This document shows positions 18,373 through 26,627 of a stretch of DNA of 56,648 nt, in pieces. The stretch is taken from the NCBI GenBank assembly GCA_964516765.1, contig CAZEWZ010000010.1:1-56648 (forward strand). Reading direction: 5' to 3'. The notes under the pieces were generated by a model. It ran no database searches and was not told the origin of the DNA. It worked only from the letters and a program-made list of their open reading frames with translations. Origin of the DNA: CAZEWZ01 sp964516765 (lineage in GTDB: Bacteria > Bacteroidota > Bacteroidia > Flavobacteriales > UBA7430). The translations under genes and the position numbers were made by a program. The first letter of the stretch is position 1; each line of letters opens with the position of its first letter.

Positions 18373-18395
18373 CTGCGCTCAGGCTGAGCAGCTAA
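18371..18395. terminator. Hairpin between two convergent genes
   Basis: AGCTG pairs with CAGCT and CTCA with TGAG around a GGC loop, with a 2-base bulge. It sits between the DUF6495 stop and the PpiD-like stop and could end both transcripts, although the U tract on the plus side is weak. Confidence 0.4.
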
Positions 18396-18404
18396 ATAGT
18401 TGTT

Positions 18405-20192
18405 TTAGTAAAACTTGACGCGATTATCTTCTATATCGGACAGGGCCTTTAACGCGCTGAAAGCTTCAAAATTTGCTCGCGGTTGAAGTTGAGATTCAAG
18501 CTGATTTTTTAAGGATGTCAATTCCATTGGAACTTTGGACTCTTTAAATTCCATTGGGCTAACCACATAAACCCCAAGATTACCCACAATAGGAGAAGAC
18601 AGTTGCCCTTTTTCTACACCGTAAAAAGCGCCAACAACATTGGGTTCAAATCCCCCGGGAATCGTGTTAGATGAAAAGGATAGCGTAGATGCTTGTTCTG
18701 CAACAAGCTTCATTTCTTTTTCTAAACTTTTCATGTCGCTTGCTACAGCAATAGCCTGGTTAAATTCTTCCGAAAGGACTTCCCCACTTTTCTCTTTTCT
18801 TAAGGCTGCCTCAACCTGCATTCGCACATCATCTAATTCTTGCACTCCTTCCTCAACAATATCAGACAACATGAGAACATAAATCTTATTATTTTGGTCG
18901 TCTAACTTTACGCTGTTTACTTGCGTGTTTTCATTGTAAGCCCAAAACACCAAACTTCTTGCTTGCTCAATGCCTGCAAAAGATCTGTCACCCTCTTGAA
19001 CATTAACCGTGGTTAGGGCTATGTTTTTCTCTTCCGCCATAACCTCCAACTCTTCTAGGTTTTGTGATGAGGCCATCTCGCTTGCTTGAGCATAAATTTC
19101 ATTAGAGGTTTCCTCACTTGCCTCAATTGCGAGAGAGATAATAGCTACCTGAATAGAGTCATTCTTTCTAGCGTTCAATCTTGCTATTTTATAGCTGTTA
19201 TTTTCCTCATAGGGTCCAAAAATGAATCCAATTTCTGCATTTCTCATCTCTGTTTCTATAGCAGGAGATAGTTGACCTTTGGCAAAGAACGAAGGGTCAA
19301 AAGATTGGTCTGAATTAGTCTCTACAAAAGTAGCTGCATCTAAAGTATTTCGGAAACCCACTTGAACCTCATTACTCTTTGAGTTTTTATTGAAAACAAC
19401 TTTGTCTTCTATGAAGCTTGAAACTCGCTTCTCCACAGATTTTTTGTCGCTATTAGTTGGGGTGATCTCGAAGGTGACCATGCTGATTTCTCGAGAAGCA
19501 TTTTGCGGATAATCTTCTTTATGAGACCTGAAATAGGTGCTAACCTCTGCGTCACTAACCTCTATTTTATTATCAAAAGCTTTAAATAAATAACTTCCTG
19601 ACGCTTGAGTACCTTGTTCGTTAAAATAGGTCTCCGCATCTGTGTTAGAGGCAATCAATCCTTGACGAACCAAACTATTATACTTTTGTCCTTGACGCTC
19701 TTTTCTGATCACATTTTCGAAATACATCCACCGCTGAGGGTCATTATCGTGAATTTGCTGAATTAGTGAGGCTAATTGAGGCGTGCTAACATCTTGACCT
19801 GTTATGCCAAAAAATTGCTTTGCCGTAGGAGACATGTTTCCGCTTTTGTATCCGAAACTAAGAGAGGCGAGTTCTTCAGGGCTAATTGCTATTCCAAGCT
19901 CCTGATACTGACTTCCCATAATAATTTCATTTAACTTGTCGTTCCAAAGGTTATCTCTAAGTACATTCCTATCCTGCGCGCCGTTAAAAATTCTGTCTAA
20001 ATTCTGTGCCTCTGTTTCAAAGTCTCTATAATCAAGAACAGCATCATTTATTTCTCCTATAACGCCTTGTGCGCTAGTGAAGAATGAAGTTCCTGAATTC
20101 ATTAAGTCGCCCAAAAGAAAGGCCCCCAGAGCGATTCCAACCGCTGCTATTAATAAGCCTGACTTTTTTCTCAGTTTGTCTAGTGATATCAT
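18405..20192 (-). CDS. PpiD-like periplasmic chaperone (SurA_N type), parvulin domain apparently missing
   Basis: A 595-residue protein with one N-terminal membrane anchor (about residues 12-32, SGLLIAAVGIALGAFLLGDL) and a SurA_N/PpiD-like chaperone body, so it should help outer-membrane proteins fold in the periplasm. Bacteroidota PpiD proteins are usually near 700 residues with a central parvulin domain recognisable by RHILI and GDLGWF. Here the sequence runs from KIARLNARKNDSIQV straight into the segment that normally follows that domain, and no such motifs are present. The peptidyl-prolyl isomerase function is therefore probably lost while the chaperone part stays. It is the last gene of the coaX-lptC operon. 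Confidence 0.85.
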   Translation of the reverse strand: MISLDKLRKKSGLLIAAVGIALGAFLLGDLMNSGTSFFTSAQGVIGEINDAVLDYRDFETEAQNLDRIFNGAQDRNVLRDNLWNDKLNEIIMGSQYQELGIAISPEELASLSFGYKSGNMSPTAKQFFGITGQDVSTPQLASLIQQIHDNDPQRWMYFENVIRKERQGQKYNSLVRQGLIASNTDAETYFNEQGTQASGSYLFKAFDNKIEVSDAEVSTYFRSHKEDYPQNASREISMVTFEITPTNSDKKSVEKRVSSFIEDKVVFNKNSKSNEVQVGFRNTLDAATFVETNSDQSFDPSFFAKGQLSPAIETEMRNAEIGFIFGPYEENNSYKIARLNARKNDSIQVAIISLAIEASEETSNEIYAQASEMASSQNLEELEVMAEEKNIALTTVNVQEGDRSFAGIEQARSLVFWAYNENTQVNSVKLDDQNNKIYVLMLSDIVEEGVQELDDVRMQVEAALRKEKSGEVLSEEFNQAIAVASDMKSLEKEMKLVAEQASTLSFSSNTIPGGFEPNVVGAFYGVEKGQLSSPIVGNLGVYVVSPMEFKESKVPMELTSLKNQLESQLQPRANFEAFSALKALSDIEDNRVKFY

Positions 20193-20253
20193 GGTTTTCT
20201 TTTTTTGTTCTTCAAGTGAGCGAATATACGAAAGTTCTTGAAAAATAGTTCTT

Positions 20254-21513
20254 TTAGGTCTGCTTGAAAAGATGAACTTTTTCTATTCTTGTCTGTTCTA
20301 CAGCTATGATGTGGAACATAAAACCATTAAATTCAATCTTGGCCTTCAATTCTGGAATACACTCACAGTGCTTGACTATTAACCCACTAAGGGTTTCGTA
20401 ATCACCTGACTCGGGGAGGTTTAGTTGGTATTTATCATTTAAATAGTCTATCTCGTGTCTTCCGGAAAATATAAATTCTTGTTCAGAAATTTTATGCTCT
20501 TCAAGTTCTAGAACATCGTGTTCGTCTTCTATTTCTCCAAAAATCTCTTCTAGTATGTCTTCTACGGTCAACAACCCCGAGGTTCCCCCAAACTCGTCTA
20601 CAACTAAAACAATGCTTTTTCTCTCTTGAATAAAAAGCTTAAGTATTTCGCTGGCTGTCATGGTCTCAGGAACCATTGAGATCGGAAGTAAAATAGACAT
20701 AATGTCTCGAGGAGATTTAAAAAGCTCGCAAGAGTGAACAAAGCCAATAACCTGATCTATGCTTTCTCTAAAAACTGGAATCTTAGAAAGCCCTGTCTTT
20801 ACAAACTTGTCTCTCAAGCTTGCTATATCCTCTTCAATGTGAATGGCTTGAATTTCGGTTCTTGGAACCATGCATTCTCGGGCCTTGACTCTTGAAAAAT
20901 CAAGCGCATTTTGAAAAATTTTAATCTCGGCATCAAGCCCTTCTTTATTTTCGTGTGTTTTCGTGTGCTCTTGAAGATATTGCGCTAAATCTGTTCTCGC
21001 GAAGGCCGGCTTCTGGTCTAAATGTTTGACTCGGATTATGTGTTTAAGAATAATATTAGATGCGCCTACGACTAGCGCAACAACAAAATAAAGAAGATAG
21101 TAGGAAAGCCAGGCAGGAAAGGCAAAAAGTCGAATAAATCGATTGGCATTCAGAGCAAAAAGAACTTTGGGTAAAAATTCTGCAGTAACCAGAACAATAG
21201 ACGCTGAACAGATAGTCTGTGAGAATAATAGGACTATTTCTGAATTAGAAAACTGAATTATTATCGGCTCAAGCGCTTCCGCCATTGTAATTCCATATAT
21301 GACCAAAGCTATATTGTTGCCCACAAGCATTGTCGCAATAAATCGTGAGGGGTTTTCAAGGAAGGGAGTCAAAATACGGGCGTTAATACCGCCCCTCTTT
21401 TTCATGAGCTCGAGGTGAAGTTTATTAGAGGCTACAAAAGCAATCTCCATTCCTGAAAAAAAAGCGGAAAATAAAAGTGATAATAAAATAATTAGTAAAT
21501 GCTCAGTGATCAT
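20254..21513 (-). CDS. CNNM/CBS-domain membrane protein (CorC/HlyC family)
   Basis: A 419-residue inner-membrane protein: a DUF21/CNNM domain with about four hydrophobic segments (1-190, FSGMEIAFVASNKL), a pair of CBS domains (about 210-330, VPRTEIQAIHIEED and VVDEFGGTSGLLTVEDILEE), and a C-terminal CorC_HlyC domain. Relatives act in Mg/Co efflux or homeostasis. GldE of gliding Flavobacteria belongs to the same superfamily, but the neighbours here (lptC and a ppiD-like gene) match the other, common flavobacterial paralog. Position in the operon is conserved in the order. Confidence 0.9.
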   Translation of the reverse strand: MITEHLLIILLSLLFSAFFSGMEIAFVASNKLHLELMKKRGGINARILTPFLENPSRFIATMLVGNNIALVIYGITMAEALEPIIIQFSNSEIVLLFSQTICSASIVLVTAEFLPKVLFALNANRFIRLFAFPAWLSYYLLYFVVALVVGASNIILKHIIRVKHLDQKPAFARTDLAQYLQEHTKTHENKEGLDAEIKIFQNALDFSRVKARECMVPRTEIQAIHIEEDIASLRDKFVKTGLSKIPVFRESIDQVIGFVHSCELFKSPRDIMSILLPISMVPETMTASEILKLFIQERKSIVLVVDEFGGTSGLLTVEDILEEIFGEIEDEHDVLELEEHKISEQEFIFSGRHEIDYLNDKYQLNLPESGDYETLSGLIVKHCECIPELKAKIEFNGFMFHIIAVEQTRIEKVHLFKQT

Positions 21514-21614
21514 TTAGATGTTTTAATTCAACTTTGGCTCTCTTGCATTGTACAAATGAACGAAATTTTTAGTTTTTGTATTATTTTTTATGGGAGTCAA
21601 TATAAAAAAATTAA

Positions 21615-22178
21615 TTATGGTTTTGTGAGCCCGACTTCGATGGCTCCTCTACTTTTTTTTAAAGAATACTTTGAAAAATAAATATCCGAAATAAAGCCTT
21701 CACCCATAATTACTTGGTTTGATTTTGTGATTTTCACGAACTCTTTTGTGTGGATTTGTTCTTCCTTCTCATCCCAAATCAAGTACTCTGTTTCTAGCTT
21801 TTCGCCTTCTGCGTTTTCTAGGACCACCATTCCCCTAGCCTCGATGATTGAAGTGCTCAGGTTTTGAATTGCATAGTCTGCGCTAAGAGAGGCATCTTTT
21901 TGACCTGTAATTTCAAAAGAATTTATTTCCAGACCTTGTGGAAACTCTAAATAAGGCTCCCCCCCCCCATACCTGTCTATCATTGGTGATTTTAAAACAA
22001 AGGACGCCCTCCCGTTCTTTGTATAAAGCCACTCTACATGTGTTGAAGATGCTAAAGGCTCTTGTGGTTGGTTAGAAAAGTTTTGTCTTTCGTTGCTTTC
22101 TGTTTGACATGAGAAAAACATAAATGGCGCGCATAAAAAAAAAATTCTAAATAAGATGTTTCGTTTGTTAAAACTCAT
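21615..22178 (-). CDS. lptC: LPS export protein LptC
   Basis: A periplasmic lipoprotein of 187 residues that passes LPS from the LptBFG transporter toward LptA. The start MSFNKRNILFRIFFLCAPFMFFSC gives a lipobox with Cys at about residue 24. The body is the beta-jellyroll LptC domain (GRASFVLKSPMIDRYGG..., ending YSLKKSRGAIEV). The ATG at 22178 is preferred to the GTG at 22202 because it gives a standard signal peptide. Flavobacterial LptC is often a lipoprotein, unlike the anchored E. coli form. It follows the TPR gene in the same operon. Confidence 0.88.
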   Translation of the reverse strand: MSFNKRNILFRIFFLCAPFMFFSCQTESNERQNFSNQPQEPLASSTHVEWLYTKNGRASFVLKSPMIDRYGGGEPYLEFPQGLEINSFEITGQKDASLSADYAIQNLSTSIIEARGMVVLENAEGEKLETEYLIWDEKEEQIHTKEFVKITKSNQVIMGEGFISDIYFSKYSLKKSRGAIEVGLTKP

Positions 22179-22216
22179 AATAACATGGGCGCAGAAAGAC
22201 ACCAGTATTTACTGAT

Positions 22217-23626
22217 TTAATTGGGGACTCGAACAGACACCATTTCTGAATACCAGCATTCTATTTGGTAGGTGGGCACACCCAACAAACCCTCTGTGAA
22301 AATATCTGTTTTGCTTGGTATCTGTTCTGTGTATTTAACAATTCTTTTTTCCGCTTTTTCTAAAACTGATTTATCTATTTTGGCGGCAAACTCATATTTG
22401 TCTATAGCCGCCCAGTAGCCAACTCTTTTGAGGAATTCTGTTTTTAACTCCCCACACTTTCGTGAGCTTTGAGCGTATAAGTCTCCGATGAGTAAATATG
22501 GCTCACCCCAAGCGCTTCTATATTTAGCCGCGAGTAAGGCAAACTTTCTAGCATTGCGATTTTGGCCGAGCTTGGCGTGTGTTTGAGCTACCTTAAAAAC
22601 ATATTTTGATTTATAAATGTCATCTTCCTCGTTTTCATATGCAAAAGTTAAGAACTCCAATGCTTTGTCATATTTTTCTTTCTTTAGCGCACTTACCCCC
22701 ATTTTATATGCAGCAAAAGGAGAAGGGTGAATATTGTAAAGGGCCTCTGAAATCTTGAAAAATATTTCGGTATCTGTACACTGTTTTTTGTACAACAACT
22801 TAGCGGCTCTTTCTAGCCATTGAATATCTTCCTTATAACGTTCGAAGTTTTCAGTATAAAGTTGCACTAATTTATCACATGTGGCGTGCGGCCCTACCGT
22901 TTTGTATAAGTTGTTTTTAACATCTTCGAGCGTCTTTAACTCTTTCTCGTCCTTTTCTATTATTTTTTTTTCCTTTTTTGTTGTCGGGTCACCCTCCTTG
23001 TTTGTAAGTTTGTATATTTCAGAGCCCAGCTTGGCTTGTCTATAAGAAATGACCCTTAGAAGGTCTGAGTAAAGGTTTATTAAGTCTTCAACATTTAGCT
23101 GCTTCGCTTGAACTAACTTAGTTGTTGCCAAAAAATAATAATTTAACACGCTAGAAGAGCTTTCGTATCCTGCTTCATCAAAAGACGACGACAAACATGC
23201 TCTCGCCTCTTCTAAGCCGTCAACTGTTTGTTTCTTTTGCTTGTAAATATCTGCGCCCTTTAGTCCATTTACATATGCCTCTTGTCCTGGGTAATACTTA
23301 TTTCTTTGGTCATAAACCAGCAACAAAGAATCCACAAGGACACTTTTTCTTACGGTATCTAATTCATTTTTAATGAGGTCTCTTAAAATTCTTGGCCCAT
23401 GAATATATATGTTTTTTGTTCTCTTGGGCGTATTATTAAATAAATAAGACCAGGGTTGATAGGCGTCTGTGTAATTTTTTTGCTTGTAAAACTCTGTATA
23501 AATCGATAGGTTTTCATTACAAAGAACCTTGTCTGAGCCATATTTTAAAGAGTCTGCTTGCTGTTGGGCAAAAACAAAAAATGTACTACACAATAGAAAA
23601 GCTAATGATCGTAATTTATGCTTCAT
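22217..23626 (-). CDS. Exported TPR-repeat protein
   Basis: A 469-residue protein with a signal peptide (MKHKLRSLAFLLCSTFFVFAQQ). The C-terminal third shows TPR-like helical pairs, for example AAYKMGVSALKKEKYDKALEF and YVFKVAQTHAKLGQNRNARKF. The middle is lysine- and glutamate-rich (GDPTTKKEKKIIEKDEKEL). It lies between an outer-membrane protein gene and lptC, and this gene order is common in Flavobacteriales, so a role in outer-membrane assembly or scaffolding is likely. No exact function is known. Confidence 0.75.
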   Translation of the reverse strand: MKHKLRSLAFLLCSTFFVFAQQQADSLKYGSDKVLCNENLSIYTEFYKQKNYTDAYQPWSYLFNNTPKRTKNIYIHGPRILRDLIKNELDTVRKSVLVDSLLLVYDQRNKYYPGQEAYVNGLKGADIYKQKKQTVDGLEEARACLSSSFDEAGYESSSSVLNYYFLATTKLVQAKQLNVEDLINLYSDLLRVISYRQAKLGSEIYKLTNKEGDPTTKKEKKIIEKDEKELKTLEDVKNNLYKTVGPHATCDKLVQLYTENFERYKEDIQWLERAAKLLYKKQCTDTEIFFKISEALYNIHPSPFAAYKMGVSALKKEKYDKALEFLTFAYENEEDDIYKSKYVFKVAQTHAKLGQNRNARKFALLAAKYRSAWGEPYLLIGDLYAQSSRKCGELKTEFLKRVGYWAAIDKYEFAAKIDKSVLEKAEKRIVKYTEQIPSKTDIFTEGLLGVPTYQIECWYSEMVSVRVPN

Positions 23627-23638
23627 AATATTTTTGGA

Positions 23639-24934
23639 TTAGTCGATTTTTCTTTTTGTAAACCATTTGTCGTTAAAGGTTAGGGCTAATTGAAATTTGA
23701 GATACTTTTCTTCTACCAGTCCTGCATCAAGAGACCCTCTTTTCCCAAACTGAAAACCAAGGTTTAACGTTGATTTAGATTTTTTTAAAGGGAGGCCCAA
23801 ACCCAGGCTAAAACTCATCTCTCGTATTTCTGTGGGACTTATTGGTTCTCCAAAAGCTGAAACAGACAAAAAGCCCGTGTTAAAGTTCAAACCTCCTCGA
23901 TACTGAATATTACTTAAATAGTTGTGGATGTTGCTGTGATTTGGGGTCCACCAAAACCCCAACTTATACTGTGTCGCATTTCTAAGCTGGGGGTCGGTTT
24001 CATCGAAAAGCTGAAGTTCTGCCCACTCTTTAAAATCGAGCTCAGCAGACACCATCCAATGCTTATCTTCAGAAAAAGAGGCGCCTAAAACATATGACTT
24101 TGGTAAGACAAGCCCGCTTGAAGAGCTTAAAAAGGCGCTTATTGTATCTCTTATATACTCAAAATCTCCAACAACATTGTATGTGTAAATACGATCTTCT
24201 GAATCAGCATTGAGACTTGATTCAGGCTGAAAACTTGCACCTAAGATGAGACTTTTGTCATTTAAGGTAGTTTGGTATTGAACACCTAGGTCAACGACAA
24301 AATCTCTAACTGTATAAGTGTTTTCATCTCTTCTATTTAAATAATCATTTTGAGAATAAACAAGGTCTCTTTTGCTCTTGAGTCTACCAAAAACACCGCT
24401 ACATGTGCCGCCAACAGAAAAGCCTTTAAAAAGTTCTACTCCAAGGTTGACGAAGGCTCGGTGAATTCCTCCTGACCCTGAATGGTTTAAGTCATAGGCC
24501 AGTGTGTCTTCGAGGCCTTCTATCTCAAAACTCTGCAGCAATTCATAGCCCTGAAAAGAGTAGGGCATTAACCCTGCACTAGCCGCGAAACCTTTAGATA
24601 TGGGGAAGCCTAAACTCAAGTAAGAGAGAGTTCCGCTAAAATATTCTTGATTCAAGTTACCTTCAGATAAAAACATCGAGGTAGCTGAAATTCCAGCCTC
24701 ATAAGTAGTTAGCCTTAATCCGCTCAAAGAAGCGGGATTCATTGGATTTAAAAAAGCTTCAGGGCGAAGGGCAACACCCAAACCTCCCATGCTATTATTT
24801 AGGGAAAAGCCTTGATTTTGGATCTCGCCTATTCCGAAAACTGAGTAAGGAGAGATTGTGTTCTGTTGGGCAGTTAAAAAAAGTGGCCAACAAAGAAGTA
24901 CGAAAAGTAGGTTTTTAAATATTTTTTCTTGCAT
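23639..24934 (-). CDS. Outer-membrane beta-barrel protein (FadL/PorV-like fold)
   Basis: A 431-residue protein with signal peptide MQEKIFKNLLFVLLCWPLFLTAQQ. Conserved features are the N-terminal NTISPYSVFGIGEIQ, the MGGLGVALR segment and the NPMNPASLSGL motif that also marks FadL/PorV-type barrels. The rest alternates short strands with aromatic ends. It overlaps coaX by 20 bases and sits 12 bases before the TPR gene. A transport or assembly role in the outer membrane is likely; the substrate is not shown by the sequence. Confidence 0.8.
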   Translation of the reverse strand: MQEKIFKNLLFVLLCWPLFLTAQQNTISPYSVFGIGEIQNQGFSLNNSMGGLGVALRPEAFLNPMNPASLSGLRLTTYEAGISATSMFLSEGNLNQEYFSGTLSYLSLGFPISKGFAASAGLMPYSFQGYELLQSFEIEGLEDTLAYDLNHSGSGGIHRAFVNLGVELFKGFSVGGTCSGVFGRLKSKRDLVYSQNDYLNRRDENTYTVRDFVVDLGVQYQTTLNDKSLILGASFQPESSLNADSEDRIYTYNVVGDFEYIRDTISAFLSSSSGLVLPKSYVLGASFSEDKHWMVSAELDFKEWAELQLFDETDPQLRNATQYKLGFWWTPNHSNIHNYLSNIQYRGGLNFNTGFLSVSAFGEPISPTEIREMSFSLGLGLPLKKSKSTLNLGFQFGKRGSLDAGLVEEKYLKFQLALTFNDKWFTKRKID

Positions 24935-25646
24935 TTTGTGTCAAAATAAAATTCATCCCCTTTAATAGAAGGTCGGGGTCGGCAAAGATGCTCTTTTTTA
25001 ATTTCTTATCAAAAAATGGAGCATCACCACCTGTAAGAATTACCTTAATTTGAGGGTAACGCCCTTCATAAGCATCTATTGTTCCTGTTAGTTCCATCGC
25101 CATTCCTAAAACAACCCCTGAAAGAATAGATTCCTTAGTGTTTTTGCCCAAAAGATCTTTGGGTTCTGACAACTTAACTCGCGGAAGTTTGGCGGTAAAT
25201 GTATGCAGAGCCTTAAGCCGCATCTGTAGTCCGGGAGAAATTGACCCACCTAGATACGCCCCCTCATTGTCTATTAAATCAAACGTCATGCAGGTACCTA
25301 GATCGAGAATTAAGACCGCCTTTCCGGGGAAAGCGTGAAAACCCCCGACCGCTAAAGCAAGACGATCTGATCCAAGAGTCTCCGGACTTTGATATTTATT
25401 AACAATGGGTGGAAAGAGGTTGTGTAATTCAATGTATTTTAATCCTCTCTTTTCTAGTGCCCAAGAAAAAGTTTTTGGGATAGGTTTGACGCTACAAACT
25501 ACAACCCGAAGTACATTATTGGTGTTGAACTCGTCCATAGATTTATGGAAGCCGCTGAGGTCACATTTACCCCTGTACTGGATTTGATTATCTACAAATC
25601 CAGCGTACTTTATTCGGCTATTTCCTATGTCAATCATTAAATCCAT
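24915..25646 (-). CDS. coaX: Type III pantothenate kinase
   Basis: Phosphorylates pantothenate, the first committed step of coenzyme A synthesis, so it takes the product of the panC-panD operon found 20 kb away. The protein has 243 residues when started at 25646 (MDLMIDIGNSRIK). This start is chosen because the DxGNxR ATP site then falls at the family's usual place (Asp6) and because the longer TTG start at 25652 lies in the -7 element. Further motifs are LGSDRLALAVGG and LDLGTCMTFDLID. It heads the envelope operon that runs to the PpiD-like gene. Confidence 0.95.
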   Translation of the reverse strand: MDLMIDIGNSRIKYAGFVDNQIQYRGKCDLSGFHKSMDEFNTNNVLRVVVCSVKPIPKTFSWALEKRGLKYIELHNLFPPIVNKYQSPETLGSDRLALAVGGFHAFPGKAVLILDLGTCMTFDLIDNEGAYLGGSISPGLQMRLKALHTFTAKLPRVKLSEPKDLLGKNTKESILSGVVLGMAMELTGTIDAYEGRYPQIKVILTGGDAPFFDKKLKKSIFADPDLLLKGMNFILTQNARKNI

Positions 25647-25649
25647 GAG

Positions 25650-25657
25650 CAAATATA
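25650..25657 (-). promoter_or_regulatory. -7 element of the coaX operon promoter
   Basis: TATATTTG on the minus strand (perfect TAnnTTTG) ends 3 bases before the chosen coaX ATG. It predicts a leaderless mRNA and rules out the upstream TTG start. The -33 TTG is not clear. Confidence 0.5.
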
Positions 25658-25699
25658 TTTTACAAAAGTAAGAATCTTGAAATTAATATAGTAATTTCT

Positions 25700-25730
25700 T
25701 TGATAGATAGGTGGCATGTGGTTATATTTG
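25700..25730 (+). promoter_or_regulatory. Promoter of tRNA-Phe
   Basis: TTG at 25700-25702, a 20-base spacer and TATATTTG at 25723-25730: a full match to the Bacteroidota consensus. The -7 element ends 15 bases before the tRNA. Confidence 0.75.
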
Positions 25731-25745
25731 CTCGCTTATTGGTTT

Positions 25746-25818
25746 GGTGCTATAGCTCAGTTGGTAGAGCAAAGGACTGAAAATCCTTGTGTCCCTGGTT
25801 CGAATCCAGGTAGCACCA
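25746..25818 (+). tRNA. tRNA-Phe (GAA)
   Basis: 73 bases that fold as a standard cloverleaf: acceptor GGTGCTA/TAGCACC, D loop with AGTTGGTAGAG, anticodon stem AGGAC/...ATCCT with loop CTGAAAA giving anticodon GAA, and TTCGAATC in the T loop. The discriminator is A and the CCA end is not encoded. Confidence 0.97.
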
Positions 25819-25820
25819 CA

Positions 25821-25853
25821 AAAAAAACCCGCCTTAAAAAGCGGGTTTTTTTT
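25821..25853 (+). terminator. Rho-independent terminator of tRNA-Phe
   Basis: Stem AAACCCGC/GCGGGTTT with a short CTTAAAAA-type loop followed by a run of T, starting 3 bases after the tRNA. Confidence 0.85.
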
Positions 25854-25890
25854 GTAAAGTATTTGTTTTAATAGCTCAAGGCGGCTTCTT

Positions 25891-26010
25891 TTAAATCTTT
25901 GATTTGCAAGTGTTCTTTATTTTAAATCCAACATCTAAGGCCAGATTCACAAAAGGGCCTCCTAATTTCCCGTTAGCGCAAAAAATAGTTGTTGTCATTC
26001 CCTTTTTCAT
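25891..26010 (-). pseudogene. Remnant of an NAD(P)-binding (NmrA-like) oxidoreductase
   Basis: A 39-residue open frame, MKKGMTTTIFCANGKLGGPF..., ends at a stop after the first Rossmann beta-alpha-beta unit. The segment CANGKLGG resembles the dinucleotide-binding GxNGxxG of NAD(P)H-binding SDR_a5/NmrA proteins, with the first Gly changed to Cys, and NLALDVGFKIK fits the following helix and strand. Such enzymes are about 200-290 residues long, and tRNA-Phe now occupies the place where the rest would be. It is head to head with the HxlR relic, the usual arrangement for this regulator and target. Confidence 0.5.
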
Positions 26011-26038
26011 CTGCTTCTTTTTAAGTGAAAACAAACCG

Positions 26039-26071
26039 CTATACAATATATGGTACCATACCGAAGTATAG
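26039..26071. promoter_or_regulatory. Palindromic operator candidate between the two relics
   Basis: A 12-base perfect palindrome TATGGTACCATA at 26049-26060 lies between CTATAC (26039-26044) and its complement GTATAG (26066-26071). It sits in the 87 bases between the two divergent pseudogene starts, where an HxlR regulator would be expected to bind. Confidence 0.35.
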
Positions 26072-26097
26072 TGTGTGTTTGCTTTAACGCGTTCAAA

Positions 26098-26522
26098 ATG
26101 GATAAAGAATTACATGCAAAAATTGAAGAGTTCAAAAGTTGTCGAGTAGATAAGCCTCAGTTAGAAATAATTGAACACTACAAAGAGGGGGGGAGAACTG
26201 TGCAGGATGCTTTAGACAACGTTTTAGGAAGGTGGAAAATGTAAATTATGGTATTGCTTTGTAATGGTGAATTCATATATTCCGAATTGGAAAAAGGTCC
26301 TCCGAAAATATCGCCCAGAAGGTTCTCAAAGAGTTAAAGAACTTATAGATAAATAAATTCGTCGAAATAAAAGCTTATGACTATTTGCCAGTAAAGGTGA
26401 CTTACAAATTAGAAGACTATGGGTGTGCCCTTGCGCCATTAATTCTCGAATTGACGAATTTTGGGAAAACTCATAGATATAAAATAATACAAAAAAATAA
26501 ACGAAAGCACAACAAAATCTAA
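26098..26522 (+). pseudogene. Decayed HxlR-family transcriptional regulator
   Basis: From ATG at 26098 the frame reads to TVQDALDNVLGRWKM and a TAA at 26242. The same frame goes on IMVLLCNGEFIYSELEKG then PPKISPRRFSKS to a TAA at 26335. A shift of one base near 26330-26334 restores LKNL, a TAG at 26346, INKFVEIKAYDYLPVKVTYK and LEDYGCALAPLILELTNFG, ending at 26522. This is the HxlR winged-helix order: ALDxxxGKW, FSELxxxxPxISPxxLSKxLKxLE, then VxYxLTxYGxxLxPxxxxLxxWG. Two nonsense codons and one frameshift break it, and the segments stay alignable, so decay is recent. Confidence 0.75.
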
Positions 26523-26627
26523 AGGGCATTAAAACGACTTTTTTTACAGAATACTCTAGCTACATGATAATCAGTATGGTTGATCAGACTCTTTTGGTAA
26601 TGCGAACCTTTTCAATTCTAAGGTGGC

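Noticed and set aside
26326..26529. 67-residue minus-strand frame over the HxlR relic
   Set aside because: The plus strand has clear HxlR similarity here, so the opposite frame is a shadow.
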